Of a stretch of 64,000 bases of DNA, positions 25,893 to 36,047 are shown in pieces. Every line of letters starts with the position of its first letter. Position 1 is the first letter of the stretch. Source of the DNA: Paenibacillus sp. FSL R5-0517 (GTDB lineage Bacteria > Bacillota > Bacilli > Paenibacillales > Paenibacillaceae); assembly GCF_037974355.1 (NCBI RefSeq), contig NZ_CP150235.1:6634001-6698000 (forward strand), read 5' to 3'. Made by a program: the position numbers and the translations under genes. Below the pieces are notes generated by a model that had not been told where the DNA came from, did no database searches, and worked only from the letters and a program-made list of their open reading frames with translations.

Positions 25893-28800
25893 CTATTTGT
25901 GTTGAATGTTACGATTCTTGTTCAGCATCTCCAGCCGGATGGACAGGGTACGGCAAATTTCCTCCAATGGCCCCGGCTGACAAAGATCTTTGTGACGACA
26001 GGCAATATCATGACGTTCCAATTGGCCTCCAATGAATGCATTCCACATCTCGGGTTCAATCGGATCGAACCAGTCGGGGATAATGGTAGAACGGAAGAAG
26101 ATCAGGTCACCTTCGAATCGGGATGGCGTGTAAGCCCCCAAGATCCGGACGGAATTTTCATAGGTTTTCCGGAGCTTCATGATCGTCTCTTCATCCAAAC
26201 TAGCAAGTGCACTGCCTTCGCTACGAAGAATACGCATCGCTGTTGCCATATCCAGCGGCCCATCCCCAATACTGTCCGGATCATATCCGCCAAGTGCAAG
26301 CAATGCCGTTAAAGCTTCTTCCTCATCTGGTTCCCCGCGAATAGGCAGATAGTGACTCGGATACGCATCCAGCATGGCCAGAAACTCTACTTCCTCTCCT
26401 TCAGACTGAAGCTGCACGGCCATAGCCTGTGCCACGTTGCCGCCCAGTGACCAGCCAAGCAAACGATAAGGGCCTTCGGGCTGCACAGACCTGATGTGAC
26501 GGATGTAATCCGCTGTCATATCCTCCAGTGTTGACGGGAGCACCTCGTACTCGGCAATCCCTCTTGCCTGCAATCCGTACAGCGGATACTCCATACCCAA
26601 GTGTTTCATCAACCCGGCATAACACCAACTGAGTCCTCCCGCCGGATGCACACAGAATACAGGCGGATGCTGCCCATGAGTCCTCAGCGGTAACAACACT
26701 TGAAGCGAGCTTTTCCCGGAATCGGCACCCATCTCCAATCGCTCGGCCAGACCAGCCACCGTGGCGGTCTCGAACAGAATGCCGATGCCCGGCTCCTTGC
26801 CCATCGCTTCACGAATTCGACTCATCAGGCGCACCGCAAGCAGCGAATGACCACCCAGTTCGAAGAAGCTGTCATCAATACTCACACTCCGCAATCCCAA
26901 TACTTCGGCAAACAGATCACAGAGAATCTGCTCCTGCGGATTGCGCGGTGCTCGGCCATCAACCGAACATTGCATCTCTGGTGCAGGCAACGCTTTACGA
27001 TCCAGCTTGCCATTTGGCGTAAGTGGCAGGATGTCCATCCAAACAACCGCAGACGGAACCATATAATCCGGAAGGCTCGCTGCCGCATGTCGGCGTAACG
27101 CAGGCGTTTCCAGTTCCGCTTCATTGTCCGATGCAGGAACAATATAAGCGGCAAGACGCTTATCTCCCGGCTGGTCTTCACGAACGATAACAGCAGCCTG
27201 AGCCACGCTCGGATGTTTTGCCAGTACAGCCTCAATCTCGCCAAGCTCAATGCGGAACCCGCGGATTTTCACCTGTTGATCTGCTCGTCCCAGATAATCA
27301 AGCGACCCGTCATGCAGACGTTTGGCCAAGTCGCCCGTACGATACATTCGCGTGCCTGGTGGCCCATAAGGATCAGCGACGAATCGCTCTGCCGTGAGAT
27401 CTGGCCGTCCCCAATATCCACGTGCCAGACCGGCTCCGGCCACATACATCTCTCCAGTTACACCTGTCGGTACAGGCTTCAGATTATCATCCAACACATA
27501 AACGCGCAGGTCTGGAATAGCGCAGCCAATCCAGCTGCTTACGCCTTCTGCAGCGCTGCCCGCGTGCAGTTCCTTGTAGCTGACATGAACCGTTGTTTCC
27601 GTAATACCATACATATTGATGAGTCTTGGAGTGTCATCCGCATGGCGTTCATACCAGTCATCCAAACGTCCCAGCTCCAGTGCCTCGCCTCCAAAGATCA
27701 CATAGCGGAGCGCAAGCTGCTGTCCCCAGACCGGATTTTCCCTGTCAGCCTGCATCAGTTGGTAGAATGCAGATGGCGTCTGGTTCAGTACGGTTACCTT
27801 CTTTTCGGCGAGCAGTCGCAGGAACGCTCCAGGTGAGCGGCTAATCTCATGGGGAACAACAACCAAGCTGCCTCCATACAACAGAGGACCCCAGATTTCC
27901 CACACGGAGAAGTCAAACGCATAGGAATGGAACAACGTCCACACATCGCTCTCGTCAAAAAGGAACCAGTGCTGCGTAGCATCCAATAACCGGATGACAT
28001 TCGCATGTGGAATCACGACACCTTTGGGTTTCCCTGTTGAACCTGAGGTATAGATCATGTAAGCCGGGCTCAGCGGAGTTACCCGTCCGTTCCGTTCATG
28101 GTCTGCCGGGTTTCGCTCATCCATGGATTCCAATTGCCCCTGGGTATGCAGATCGTCCATGTTGATACATTCAATATTCGCCATCTGCGGCAGCAGGGCG
28201 TATACATCTGTACTTGTAATCAACACTTTCGGCGCTGCGTCCGTCAGCATATGCGTTAAACGGTCTGCCGGATAATGCGGGTCCAAGGGCAGATAGGCAG
28301 CGCCCGTTTTGAGTACAGCAAGAATGGCTACGACCATCTCTACCGATCGAGGTAAGGCTAAAGCCACCATCTGTTCCGGCCCAGCACCTTCTGCGATCAA
28401 CAGTCTGGCCAATCGATTAGCCCGTGCATTCAGCTCCCTGTAAGTCATACGGATATCCTCACAATGGAGGGCAACCGAACTGGGGTGAGCGGCTGCCTGC
28501 ACTTCAAAACGCTCGGCTATGGTCAGCTGTGGACCTTCATCCGGTGAAGATATCCATTCCTTTTCAAGCTGGGCATGCTCTGAAGGTGTAACCAGGTCAA
28601 ATCTGCTGATGCGTTCATCCGTCTGCTGTACGGCATCCTCAAGCACCTGCATTAACCGAACCACCAGCTCTCCAGCAGTCGATTCACGGTAGAGATCTGT
28701 ACTATACTCCAGTACACCTTCAATTCCGGCTGGAAGTCCGTTCTGCTCCCGTTTCTCCGTCAGTTCAAGTGTGAGATCGAATTTGGATGAACCCAAACCG

Positions 28801-31800
28801 TGGATGCGAGTCTCCGCTTCAACACCTGGCAGGTCAAGACGAACATCTGGCGTGTTTTGAAGCACCAGCATCACCTGAAAGAGTGGATGTTTGGAACGAG
28901 ATCGGGGCGGATTCAGCACTTCGACCAGCCGTTCAAACGGTAAATCCTGATGTTCATAAGCCGCAAGATCTGCATCCCGCACGCGGGCCAATAGCTCTCG
29001 GAAAGTAGGATCGCCCGAGGTGTCTGTACGCAGAACAAGCGTATTGATGAACATCCCCACGACATCATCCAGCGCATCGTCACTCCGTCCGGCAATCGGT
29101 GTACCTATCGCAATATCCGTCCCTGCACCCATTCGAGTAAGCAGCACAGATAACGCGGAGTGCAGAAGCATAAACAGACTGACTTTATGCTCACGGGCAA
29201 CTATCGCAAGTTGCTCATGCAGACGTTGACTGATCGTAAACGGCACCGATCCGCCTCGGTAACTGGACACAACTGGACGGGCATAGTCTGCCGGGAACGT
29301 GATTTGTTCTGGCAATCCTGCTAGCCGATCAGTCCAGAACGCTAACTGCCTCGCGATCAGACTGTCCTGCCGCTTCTCATCCCCAAGCAGGCTCTCCTGC
29401 CACACCGCATAATCTGCATACTGAATGCGTAGCGGCTCCCAAGCCGGAGCGGACCCACGCAGACGAGCAGTATAGGCCTCCGACAAGTCCAGGATGAGCC
29501 TTGATAAGGACCATCCGTCCCCTGCAATGTGATGAATCAGCAACAGCAATGCATGTTCATCCGCATCCGTATGGAACAATTCCGCGCGTATACCCGGCTC
29601 GGTACTAAGCTCGAAGCTGTAACGTGACGCTTCTGCCAGCAGCTCGGGCAGTTTCTCAGACAAAGCCCGGGTGAGCTTCATATTCACCGTCACCTCTGAT
29701 GCAGGGAGGATATGCTGGCTCGCCGAACCCAGATCTGGCGGATACAATGTGCGCAGCGTCTCGTGACGGGCAACAATATCTTGCAGAGCGTTTCGGAGAG
29801 CGTCCACATCCAGCTTCCCGGTCAACCGTGCAACCAACGGAATATTGTAGGTGGGATTAGCCCCCTCAAGGCAATAAAGGAACCATAACCGTCGCTGGGC
29901 AAAGGAAAGCGGAATCTCACCCGCACGCGGAACAGGTTGAATAACGGGTCTGACGGACTTCGCCTGATCCAGCTTTCGGGCAAGCCCTGCCGCTGTCGGA
30001 GATTCAAACACACTGCCGATGTTCAATTCAGCTCCGAATACATCACGCACTCGGGCTATAATTCGCCCGGCCAGCAGGGAATGTCCACCCAGTTCGAAGA
30101 AATCATCATCAATCCCTATGCGAGCTACACCCAGAATCTCTGCAAATAGGCTGCACAGGATCTCCTCCTGCGGTGTACGTGCCTCCCTTCCGTTTGCACT
30201 AGTTGTCAATGCAGGCACAGGAAGGCGTTTGCGATCGATTTTTTTGTTCGGTGTCAGCGGCATCTCTGGAAGCAGCATGAAGGCAGAAGGCACCATATAA
30301 TCCGGTAACGCATCACCTACGTGTGCTCTGATATCAGCCAAATCCATGTCAGCTTGACGATCTTCAGCATCAGCCACAATATATGCCGCTAACCGCTGGT
30401 TCCCAGGTTGGTCTTCACGTGCCATGACCGTGACCTGTGCTACACCCGGATATCTGGAGATGACGGATTCAATCTCCCCCAGTTCAATGCGAAAGCCCCT
30501 GATTTTGATCTGATGATCTGCTCGTCCCAAATAATCGATGGAACCGTCCGGCAACCATTTAGCCAAGTCTCCTGTCCGGTACATTCTACTGCCCGGCTGT
30601 CCGAAGGGACTCGCGACAAAACGTTCTGCGGTCAGATCAGGTCTGCCCAAATATCCCCGTGCAAGTCCCTCTCCTGCGATATACAATTCCCCTGCTACAC
30701 CCGGAGGGACAGGTTGCATACTCTGATCCAGCACATAGAGCTGTGTGTTACGAACGGGACCACCAATAGACGGTTTGCCTGAATGTCCTTTCCTAAGCGA
30801 TGCAGCTGTAGAATAGATGGTTGTCTCCGTTGGCCCGTACTGATTATTGACCTGACACCCCAACGCCTCCAGCGAAAGCTTCAGTTCCTCGGATAAGGCC
30901 TCTCCTCCGGTAATCACCGTTACTCCGTCGAACCTTCCCGGGCAGCTCGCAACCAGAGACTGCCATAACGTTGGCGTAGCCTGCATAATCGTCGTCTCTT
31001 GCTCTCTCATCTTCCTGGCCAGTGCTACCGGATCAAGAATGGTTTCCTTTTGTGCGATATCCAGTCTGGCCCCAGTCGTCAGAGGCAGGAAGATTTCCAG
31101 TACCGAGATGTCAAAAGCAATCGTGGTCACCGACAGCCAGCGATCCTGCGGACCGACCTGTAGTCTCGTCTTCATATCTTCAAGCAGATTCGCTAATCCA
31201 AGATGGGTCACAGCCACACCCTTTGGTTTACCGGTAGAACCCGAGGTATAGATCAGATACGCAGGGTTGAGCAGAGAAGCCGTGCCTGACAGATCGTCAT
31301 CTTCGGGATTGCTTCCCGACCGACCGCTCACTGCCTGTATACTGTCCGGTTCATCCATGACCAGAATCGGTACACTGGACGCCTGCGGAATATGAGAGAA
31401 GTTGTTCATCACCGTCACTACACAAGCAGGCTTGGCATCCTCCAACATGTAGATGAGACGCTCTTGAGGATAATCTGGATCAAGGGGCAGATAGGCTGCT
31501 CCTGTTTTGTGAACAGCTACAATCGCGATAACCACTTCCAGTGAACGAGGCATGGCAATGCCAACTACCTGCTCAGGCCCTACTCCGTAAGTCTGTATCA
31601 GTTCATGTGCCAGTTGATTCGCACGCTCGTTCAGCTCTGCGTAGGTTAGCAATGACCCTTCGAATGTTATTGCATCTGCAAGAGGTGTACGCCGAACCTG
31701 CTGCTCGAATAACGCTGCTGAATTGCACTCAGCAACGGCATGTTGCGTCTGATTCCATCCTTCCAGCACTTGTTCGCGTTCGGCAGGGAGCAGAATGTTG

Positions 31801-33137
31801 ATCTGTCCAACCGATATGTCTTCTGCCCCTTCTGACATCATGGATTGCAGGATTTGCACATAACGAAGCTGATGATTACGCAGTTCCGAATCCACATAGA
31901 TCGAAGGGTTCGCATCAAAAGAAATACCCAGTCCATGACCATGTCCCTGGTCTACAATATGAATCGACAGGTCATCCACTGGACCGGTGGACAGATTATG
32001 GATCATGCCGCGTGCGCCTGCAAAATTCAACTCATGATGGAAGGGCATTACATTGATCATCGGTCCAAACAGACGCCGATTCTCTCCCAGAAGCTTGAGG
32101 TCCCGCCGCAGGTCCTGATGTCGGTATCGCTGGTGTTTGCGTACCGACCGAATCTCCTTCACAATCTGTCCCATCAATTCAGACAAGTTCATCTGCGAAT
32201 TCAGGTACAGGCGGAGCGGAAGCACATTCATGACCATGCCCGGAACACGTAGAGATGCAGAACCCAATCGGCACATCACGGGCAAGGCCAGAACAACATC
32301 GTTGGACCCTGTCATTCGCTGCACATAGACCGCTGTTGCCGCTACACACAGATCCGGCCAAGTCGCACCGAACCTTCCCGCTGCTGCTTGCAATTGCTCC
32401 CGTTGTGACGGCGTGAAGACCGCACTCTGTCGTAAGAACTCGGTGGATGTACGCGAAACACTTTCACCCAGACTGACCACATCCGGTGCATCCGCGAATC
32501 GTTCGATCCAAAACTGCTGATCCTGCTCTCGACTGGTGGAGGTTGAGTACGCTTCATCTTCTTCCAGAACAGAAGTCAGTGATCCAAACGCTGCCGTTCC
32601 CTGTATCTGTCCCGCACCCTCTCCCTGAAAGCTTGCAGAGTACAAGCTGGCAACCCTGCGTGTGATCAGGGATACGCCGTACCCATCAATCGCAATATGG
32701 TGAATGCGCTGGTACCAGTAATACCGATCTTCGCTCACCCGGAACAGGGCTTCTGTGAAGAGTGGACCAACTGCCAGATCAACAGGCCGTGCCAGATCCT
32801 GCTTCATCCAGTTGAGCGCAGCCATATGAGGATCAGCCTGATTACGAACATCCATGACATGGAATGTCCAATCATTCCTATTGGTGCGCAGACATTGCCA
32901 CGGGCCTTGCTCATTTTCCCCATATACCATATTCAGCGATTCGGCCTCCATCACGGTCTGGCGTACACTCTCCTCTAATCGTCCCGTATGGATCTGACCT
33001 TCAATAACCACATACTCGGCCGTGTTGTACATCGGGTTGTCCGGATTCAACTGTTGGGCATACCAGATGCCAGACTGTGCAGAAGATAAATGCCAAGCTG
33101 TGTTCCGACGATGTGACGTCTGCACCGCCCCGCTCAA
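25893..33137 (-). CDS. dhbF: Bacillibactin NRPS DhbF (C-A-PCP-C-A-PCP-TE)
   Basis: Dimodular NRPS of 2414 residues (Bacillus DhbF about 2378) joining 2,3-dihydroxybenzoate, Gly and Thr, then trimerising and cyclising. Domains: C1 (HHIAIDG near 146), A1 (TSGSTGKPKG near 631), PCP1 (GGHSLL, Ser about 1020), C2 (HHIAGDG near 1200), A2 (near 1697), PCP2 (Ser about 2098) and TE (GWSLGG, Ser about 2230). Aligning with GrsA-PheA, I read the A1 code as DILQIGQIY-K, close to the Gly code, and A2 as DFWNIGMVH-K, the Thr code. The start is TTG overlapping the TGA of dhbB (TTGA). GGAGAC precedes it. Confidence 0.95.
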   Translation of the reverse strand: MSGAVQTSHRRNTAWHLSSAQSGIWYAQQLNPDNPMYNTAEYVVIEGQIHTGRLEESVRQTVMEAESLNMVYGENEQGPWQCLRTNRNDWTFHVMDVRNQADPHMAALNWMKQDLARPVDLAVGPLFTEALFRVSEDRYYWYQRIHHIAIDGYGVSLITRRVASLYSASFQGEGAGQIQGTAAFGSLTSVLEEDEAYSTSTSREQDQQFWIERFADAPDVVSLGESVSRTSTEFLRQSAVFTPSQREQLQAAAGRFGATWPDLCVAATAVYVQRMTGSNDVVLALPVMCRLGSASLRVPGMVMNVLPLRLYLNSQMNLSELMGQIVKEIRSVRKHQRYRHQDLRRDLKLLGENRRLFGPMINVMPFHHELNFAGARGMIHNLSTGPVDDLSIHIVDQGHGHGLGISFDANPSIYVDSELRNHQLRYVQILQSMMSEGAEDISVGQINILLPAEREQVLEGWNQTQHAVAECNSAALFEQQVRRTPLADAITFEGSLLTYAELNERANQLAHELIQTYGVGPEQVVGIAMPRSLEVVIAIVAVHKTGAAYLPLDPDYPQERLIYMLEDAKPACVVTVMNNFSHIPQASSVPILVMDEPDSIQAVSGRSGSNPEDDDLSGTASLLNPAYLIYTSGSTGKPKGVAVTHLGLANLLEDMKTRLQVGPQDRWLSVTTIAFDISVLEIFLPLTTGARLDIAQKETILDPVALARKMREQETTIMQATPTLWQSLVASCPGRFDGVTVITGGEALSEELKLSLEALGCQVNNQYGPTETTIYSTAASLRKGHSGKPSIGGPVRNTQLYVLDQSMQPVPPGVAGELYIAGEGLARGYLGRPDLTAERFVASPFGQPGSRMYRTGDLAKWLPDGSIDYLGRADHQIKIRGFRIELGEIESVISRYPGVAQVTVMAREDQPGNQRLAAYIVADAEDRQADMDLADIRAHVGDALPDYMVPSAFMLLPEMPLTPNKKIDRKRLPVPALTTSANGREARTPQEEILCSLFAEILGVARIGIDDDFFELGGHSLLAGRIIARVRDVFGAELNIGSVFESPTAAGLARKLDQAKSVRPVIQPVPRAGEIPLSFAQRRLWFLYCLEGANPTYNIPLVARLTGKLDVDALRNALQDIVARHETLRTLYPPDLGSASQHILPASEVTVNMKLTRALSEKLPELLAEASRYSFELSTEPGIRAELFHTDADEHALLLLIHHIAGDGWSLSRLILDLSEAYTARLRGSAPAWEPLRIQYADYAVWQESLLGDEKRQDSLIARQLAFWTDRLAGLPEQITFPADYARPVVSSYRGGSVPFTISQRLHEQLAIVAREHKVSLFMLLHSALSVLLTRMGAGTDIAIGTPIAGRSDDALDDVVGMFINTLVLRTDTSGDPTFRELLARVRDADLAAYEHQDLPFERLVEVLNPPRSRSKHPLFQVMLVLQNTPDVRLDLPGVEAETRIHGLGSSKFDLTLELTEKREQNGLPAGIEGVLEYSTDLYRESTAGELVVRLMQVLEDAVQQTDERISRFDLVTPSEHAQLEKEWISSPDEGPQLTIAERFEVQAAAHPSSVALHCEDIRMTYRELNARANRLARLLIAEGAGPEQMVALALPRSVEMVVAILAVLKTGAAYLPLDPHYPADRLTHMLTDAAPKVLITSTDVYALLPQMANIECINMDDLHTQGQLESMDERNPADHERNGRVTPLSPAYMIYTSGSTGKPKGVVIPHANVIRLLDATQHWFLFDESDVWTLFHSYAFDFSVWEIWGPLLYGGSLVVVPHEISRSPGAFLRLLAEKKVTVLNQTPSAFYQLMQADRENPVWGQQLALRYVIFGGEALELGRLDDWYERHADDTPRLINMYGITETTVHVSYKELHAGSAAEGVSSWIGCAIPDLRVYVLDDNLKPVPTGVTGEMYVAGAGLARGYWGRPDLTAERFVADPYGPPGTRMYRTGDLAKRLHDGSLDYLGRADQQVKIRGFRIELGEIEAVLAKHPSVAQAAVIVREDQPGDKRLAAYIVPASDNEAELETPALRRHAAASLPDYMVPSAVVWMDILPLTPNGKLDRKALPAPEMQCSVDGRAPRNPQEQILCDLFAEVLGLRSVSIDDSFFELGGHSLLAVRLMSRIREAMGKEPGIGILFETATVAGLAERLEMGADSGKSSLQVLLPLRTHGQHPPVFCVHPAGGLSWCYAGLMKHLGMEYPLYGLQARGIAEYEVLPSTLEDMTADYIRHIRSVQPEGPYRLLGWSLGGNVAQAMAVQLQSEGEEVEFLAMLDAYPSHYLPIRGEPDEEEALTALLALGGYDPDSIGDGPLDMATAMRILRSEGSALASLDEETIMKLRKTYENSVRILGAYTPSRFEGDLIFFRSTIIPDWFDPIEPEMWNAFIGGQLERHDIACRHKDLCQPGPLEEICRTLSIRLEMLNKNRNIQHK

Positions 33138-34132
33138 AAGTAGTCTCCGTTCGGCAGTACTTTCGGTTGGACATGATCAAGGAGTCTTGCCCAAGCGGCC
33201 AGTGTAGGCTGCTCCGCCAGATCAACAAAGGTAACCTCTGCTCCTTCCGCGCGAAAACGTTCAGCCAGACTCATCATGCGAATGGAATCCATTCCCCAGT
33301 TCTGAATCAGATCGTCATGCTCCCCAATGGAATCGGACTGCTCCTGTAACAGATCGCCAATCTGAGCTCGTAATGCTACCAACCTTGCATGATCAACGGC
33401 TTCTCGTCCTTGCTCGACAGACCCAATCTCCGCGGTGGATGCTGATTGCTGCTGCACCTCGGACGTAACTTCCTCTCCAATTCTGGTTGAGGCTGATGCA
33501 TTCAGCAACGCAATCGAACGTTCGGTCGTTAGTGCTACCGCACATCGCTCTGCCGCGTACGTCAGCGCCATACGATGTTTTTCCGCTGAAAAATCAGCAA
33601 CCGCATCGGCAATCAGAAACGCCTGAATGTCTCGCATGAATGCCTCACTTGACGTCATCAGACATCCGATATGCGCATATATGCCGCAAACCATCAATTG
33701 ATCCCGGCCCTGCCGCTCCATCAATTCAAGCAGTTCTGTCTTCTGGAAGGCGCTGTAGCGCCATTTGGTCATAAAGATGTCCTGTGGAGCGGGTGCAAGC
33801 GATTCAACAATTTCTTTTTGCACAGGTCCGCCATCGATCCCTGCACCCCAGAAGTCCAGCTGTAGTCCGCGCTGCTCCGGTGTCTGCCCACCCGGTTGTG
33901 CCGAGTAGACCACGGGAATCCCTAGTTCATGACACGTTGAACGAAGTTGTGCAATATGATCAATCAGCTCTACCGCCGGGGATGCTCCCGCCGTAAATGC
34001 ATTCATGAAATAGTTCTGCATGTCGTGGATCAAAAGTACTGCACGCTTCGCATCCGGGGTCCAGGATACCTTGTTGACCGGAAGCTCCGACGCTACAGGC
34101 ATTGCATATGGTTGAATCACTGGAAGTGCCAT
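33134..34132 (-). CDS. dhbB: Isochorismatase / aryl carrier protein DhbB
   Basis: Bifunctional EntB/DhbB protein of 332 residues. The N-terminal isochorismatase (about 1-210: LLIHDMQNYFM, YSAQPGGQTPEQRGLQLDFWG, CGIYAHIGCLMTSSEAFMRD) makes 2,3-dihydro-2,3-dihydroxybenzoate. A linker leads to the C-terminal aryl carrier domain, whose GMDSIRMM holds the phosphopantetheine Ser286. It delivers the 2,3-dihydroxybenzoyl group from DhbE to the C1 domain of DhbF. It is coupled to dhbF by overlap, but separated from dhbE by an unusual 295-base gap. Confidence 0.96.
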   Translation of the reverse strand: MALPVIQPYAMPVASELPVNKVSWTPDAKRAVLLIHDMQNYFMNAFTAGASPAVELIDHIAQLRSTCHELGIPVVYSAQPGGQTPEQRGLQLDFWGAGIDGGPVQKEIVESLAPAPQDIFMTKWRYSAFQKTELLELMERQGRDQLMVCGIYAHIGCLMTSSEAFMRDIQAFLIADAVADFSAEKHRMALTYAAERCAVALTTERSIALLNASASTRIGEEVTSEVQQQSASTAEIGSVEQGREAVDHARLVALRAQIGDLLQEQSDSIGEHDDLIQNWGMDSIRMMSLAERFRAEGAEVTFVDLAEQPTLAAWARLLDHVQPKVLPNGDYF

Positions 34133-34427
34133 GAATATCCCTCTTTTCAGCTTTATTGATCAGATCACGTTCAGCCATATCAGTTGAATTAAAGAATGTT
34201 TACACTTGCCACTCCGATGACAGAATAATCTTCCGATCGCTGTTACCCCCAGATTTTTTGATTCAATTTTACAAAGGTGGAAATCCGGTGATAGCGTATG
34301 CTTCCGATGTAGCTTTCTTGCAGAAAGCTTTTGGGCGAACGCTTCGCTTCTTCAGGTTATTTCTGCCCTCTACGTTCTTGTGTAAATGGTTAGTTCAACC
34401 GATACAGTGCAACGTGATTGAGAATTC
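34133..34427 (-). other. 295-base gap inside the dhb operon with two adjacent hairpins
   Basis: No gene with an SD is seen between dhbE and dhbB. Two hairpins lie side by side: AGCTTTCT-TGC-AGAAAGCT (34311-34329) and GCGAA-CGC-TTCGC (34335-34347). There is no T-run, so they look like an RNA processing or stability element, or a dispersed intergenic repeat inserted in the operon. The other operon genes overlap or nearly touch, so this gap is out of character. AGAGGG lies before the dhbB start. Confidence 0.5.
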
Positions 34428-36044
34428 TTATTTAGAAACAGGTTGCCCGATGGTCAACATCTCACGTAATGCTTTTTTGCTGACCTTGCCTACTTGTGTC
34501 TTCGGAAAAGCGTCTACCCACTCAATCCGGTCCGGAATTTTATAACTGGCCAGTCCCCGATTGCGTAGAAAAGACTTGATCTCGGCCACCCCCGGAGCTT
34601 CACCGCTTGGCACAATAAATGCGCAAGAGCGTTCGCCCAGATACTCATCGGGCATGGATACCAATGCTGCATCATGCACGCCAGGATGGGCCAGCAGGTG
34701 ATTTTCCACTTCCTCGGCAGCCACTTTATCCCCGCCACGGTTAATCTGATCCTTCGCCCGCCCTTCGACAACGAGATATCCGTCAGCCGTCAGGCTCGCA
34801 ATATCGCCTGTGCGATAGAAACCGTCCGTAGTAAACGATCTGGCGTTATGTTCCTCGGCTTTGTAATAACCACGAATGGTATAGGGCCCGCGTGTCAGTA
34901 GGTGTCCGGCTTGTCCCTGCTCCACCTCAACGTCTTCGTCATCCACAATCCGCACCTCGTCATAGGGTGACATTGGTTTCCCTTGTGTATGGTTAATGAC
35001 ATGCTCGGAATCGTCGAGACGTGTGTAGTTCACCAGCCCTTCGGCCATCCCAAACACCTGTTGTAATGTACAGCCAAGAACCGGTTTGACGCGTGCCGCC
35101 ACCTCTGCACTGAATTTGGCTCCCCCCACTTGAAGCACCTGGAGCGACGGAAGCTTGGTTCCTCGGGCAGCCGCTGCGTTGAGCCAGACGAGAGCCAGCG
35201 GCGGCACCAACGCCGTGATCGTTACCTGATGGCGCATAATCAACGGAAAGGCTTCATCCGGGCTTGATCCCCGTGACAGCACAATCGTGCCACCTGCGTA
35301 CAACGTGCCCAGAATGCCAGGTGAGCTCATTGGATAGTTATGTGCTACAGGTAGTGCAGCCAGATAGACGCTTTCGGGACTGAGACCACACACCTCAACG
35401 CTTCTTCGTAAACTGTAAATGTAGTCATCATGAGTACGTGGGATCATCTTGGATAATCCGGTACTTCCACCCGACAACTGTAGAAAAGCAACATCCGAAG
35501 ACATCGGTTCATCCGGCAGTGTGACAGGTTCTGCATAGACATCTTCCAATGCTGTAAACGGCCCGGCCTCTCCCGCCACGAAAATATGCCGAAGTCCCGG
35601 AACCTCTGCCTGTACCTCCTCTGCCAACGTGCGATAATCAAATCCGCCATCCTGATCCGGAATCAGATATGCTACGGCCTCGGAGAACCGAGCGAAATAT
35701 GTGATTTCGCTCTTTCGATGCAAGGGAAGAGCGAATACAGGCAGCGCACCGATGCGGAATAAAGCAAAACATGCTTCAGCAAACGCTATAATATTGGGCA
35801 GCTGAAGAATAACCCGGTCATGCTGCCGTATGCCTTTGGCATATAAACCAGAAGCCAATCGATCCACCCGGTCATCCAGTTCTGCATAAGTGAGCTGTTG
35901 TTCACCGCTAATAACGGCTACCCGATTGCCATATAGATCAGCTCGCTGGCGAAGCATTTTCCCAAACGTAATCCCTTCCCAGCAACCCTCCTGCCGATAA
36001 CGCTCTGCAACTTCCTCAGGCCAAGCCTGATATCCTGACAGCAT
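34428..36044 (-). CDS. dhbE: 2,3-Dihydroxybenzoate-AMP ligase DhbE
   Basis: Activates 2,3-dihydroxybenzoate with ATP and loads DhbB. The ANL-family product of 538 residues has P-loop LSGGSTGLSKMIPRTH, QVFGMAEGLVNYTR, GDIASL, the hinge GRAKDQINRGGDKVAAEEVE, and the catalytic Lys in PKTQVGKVSKKAL. Pocket residues match the aryl-acid code NYSAQGVVNK where I can align them (ALPVAHNYPMSSPG gives N, Y, S). It starts 3 bases after dhbC with AAGGAGG. Confidence 0.96.
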   Translation of the reverse strand: MLSGYQAWPEEVAERYRQEGCWEGITFGKMLRQRADLYGNRVAVISGEQQLTYAELDDRVDRLASGLYAKGIRQHDRVILQLPNIIAFAEACFALFRIGALPVFALPLHRKSEITYFARFSEAVAYLIPDQDGGFDYRTLAEEVQAEVPGLRHIFVAGEAGPFTALEDVYAEPVTLPDEPMSSDVAFLQLSGGSTGLSKMIPRTHDDYIYSLRRSVEVCGLSPESVYLAALPVAHNYPMSSPGILGTLYAGGTIVLSRGSSPDEAFPLIMRHQVTITALVPPLALVWLNAAAARGTKLPSLQVLQVGGAKFSAEVAARVKPVLGCTLQQVFGMAEGLVNYTRLDDSEHVINHTQGKPMSPYDEVRIVDDEDVEVEQGQAGHLLTRGPYTIRGYYKAEEHNARSFTTDGFYRTGDIASLTADGYLVVEGRAKDQINRGGDKVAAEEVENHLLAHPGVHDAALVSMPDEYLGERSCAFIVPSGEAPGVAEIKSFLRNRGLASYKIPDRIEWVDAFPKTQVGKVSKKALREMLTIGQPVSK

Positions 36045-36047
36045 TGC

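Noticed and set aside
33960..34178. 72-codon minus-strand frame in the dhbE-dhbB gap
   Set aside because: Overlaps the dhbB start in another frame, with no SD; product has no domain.
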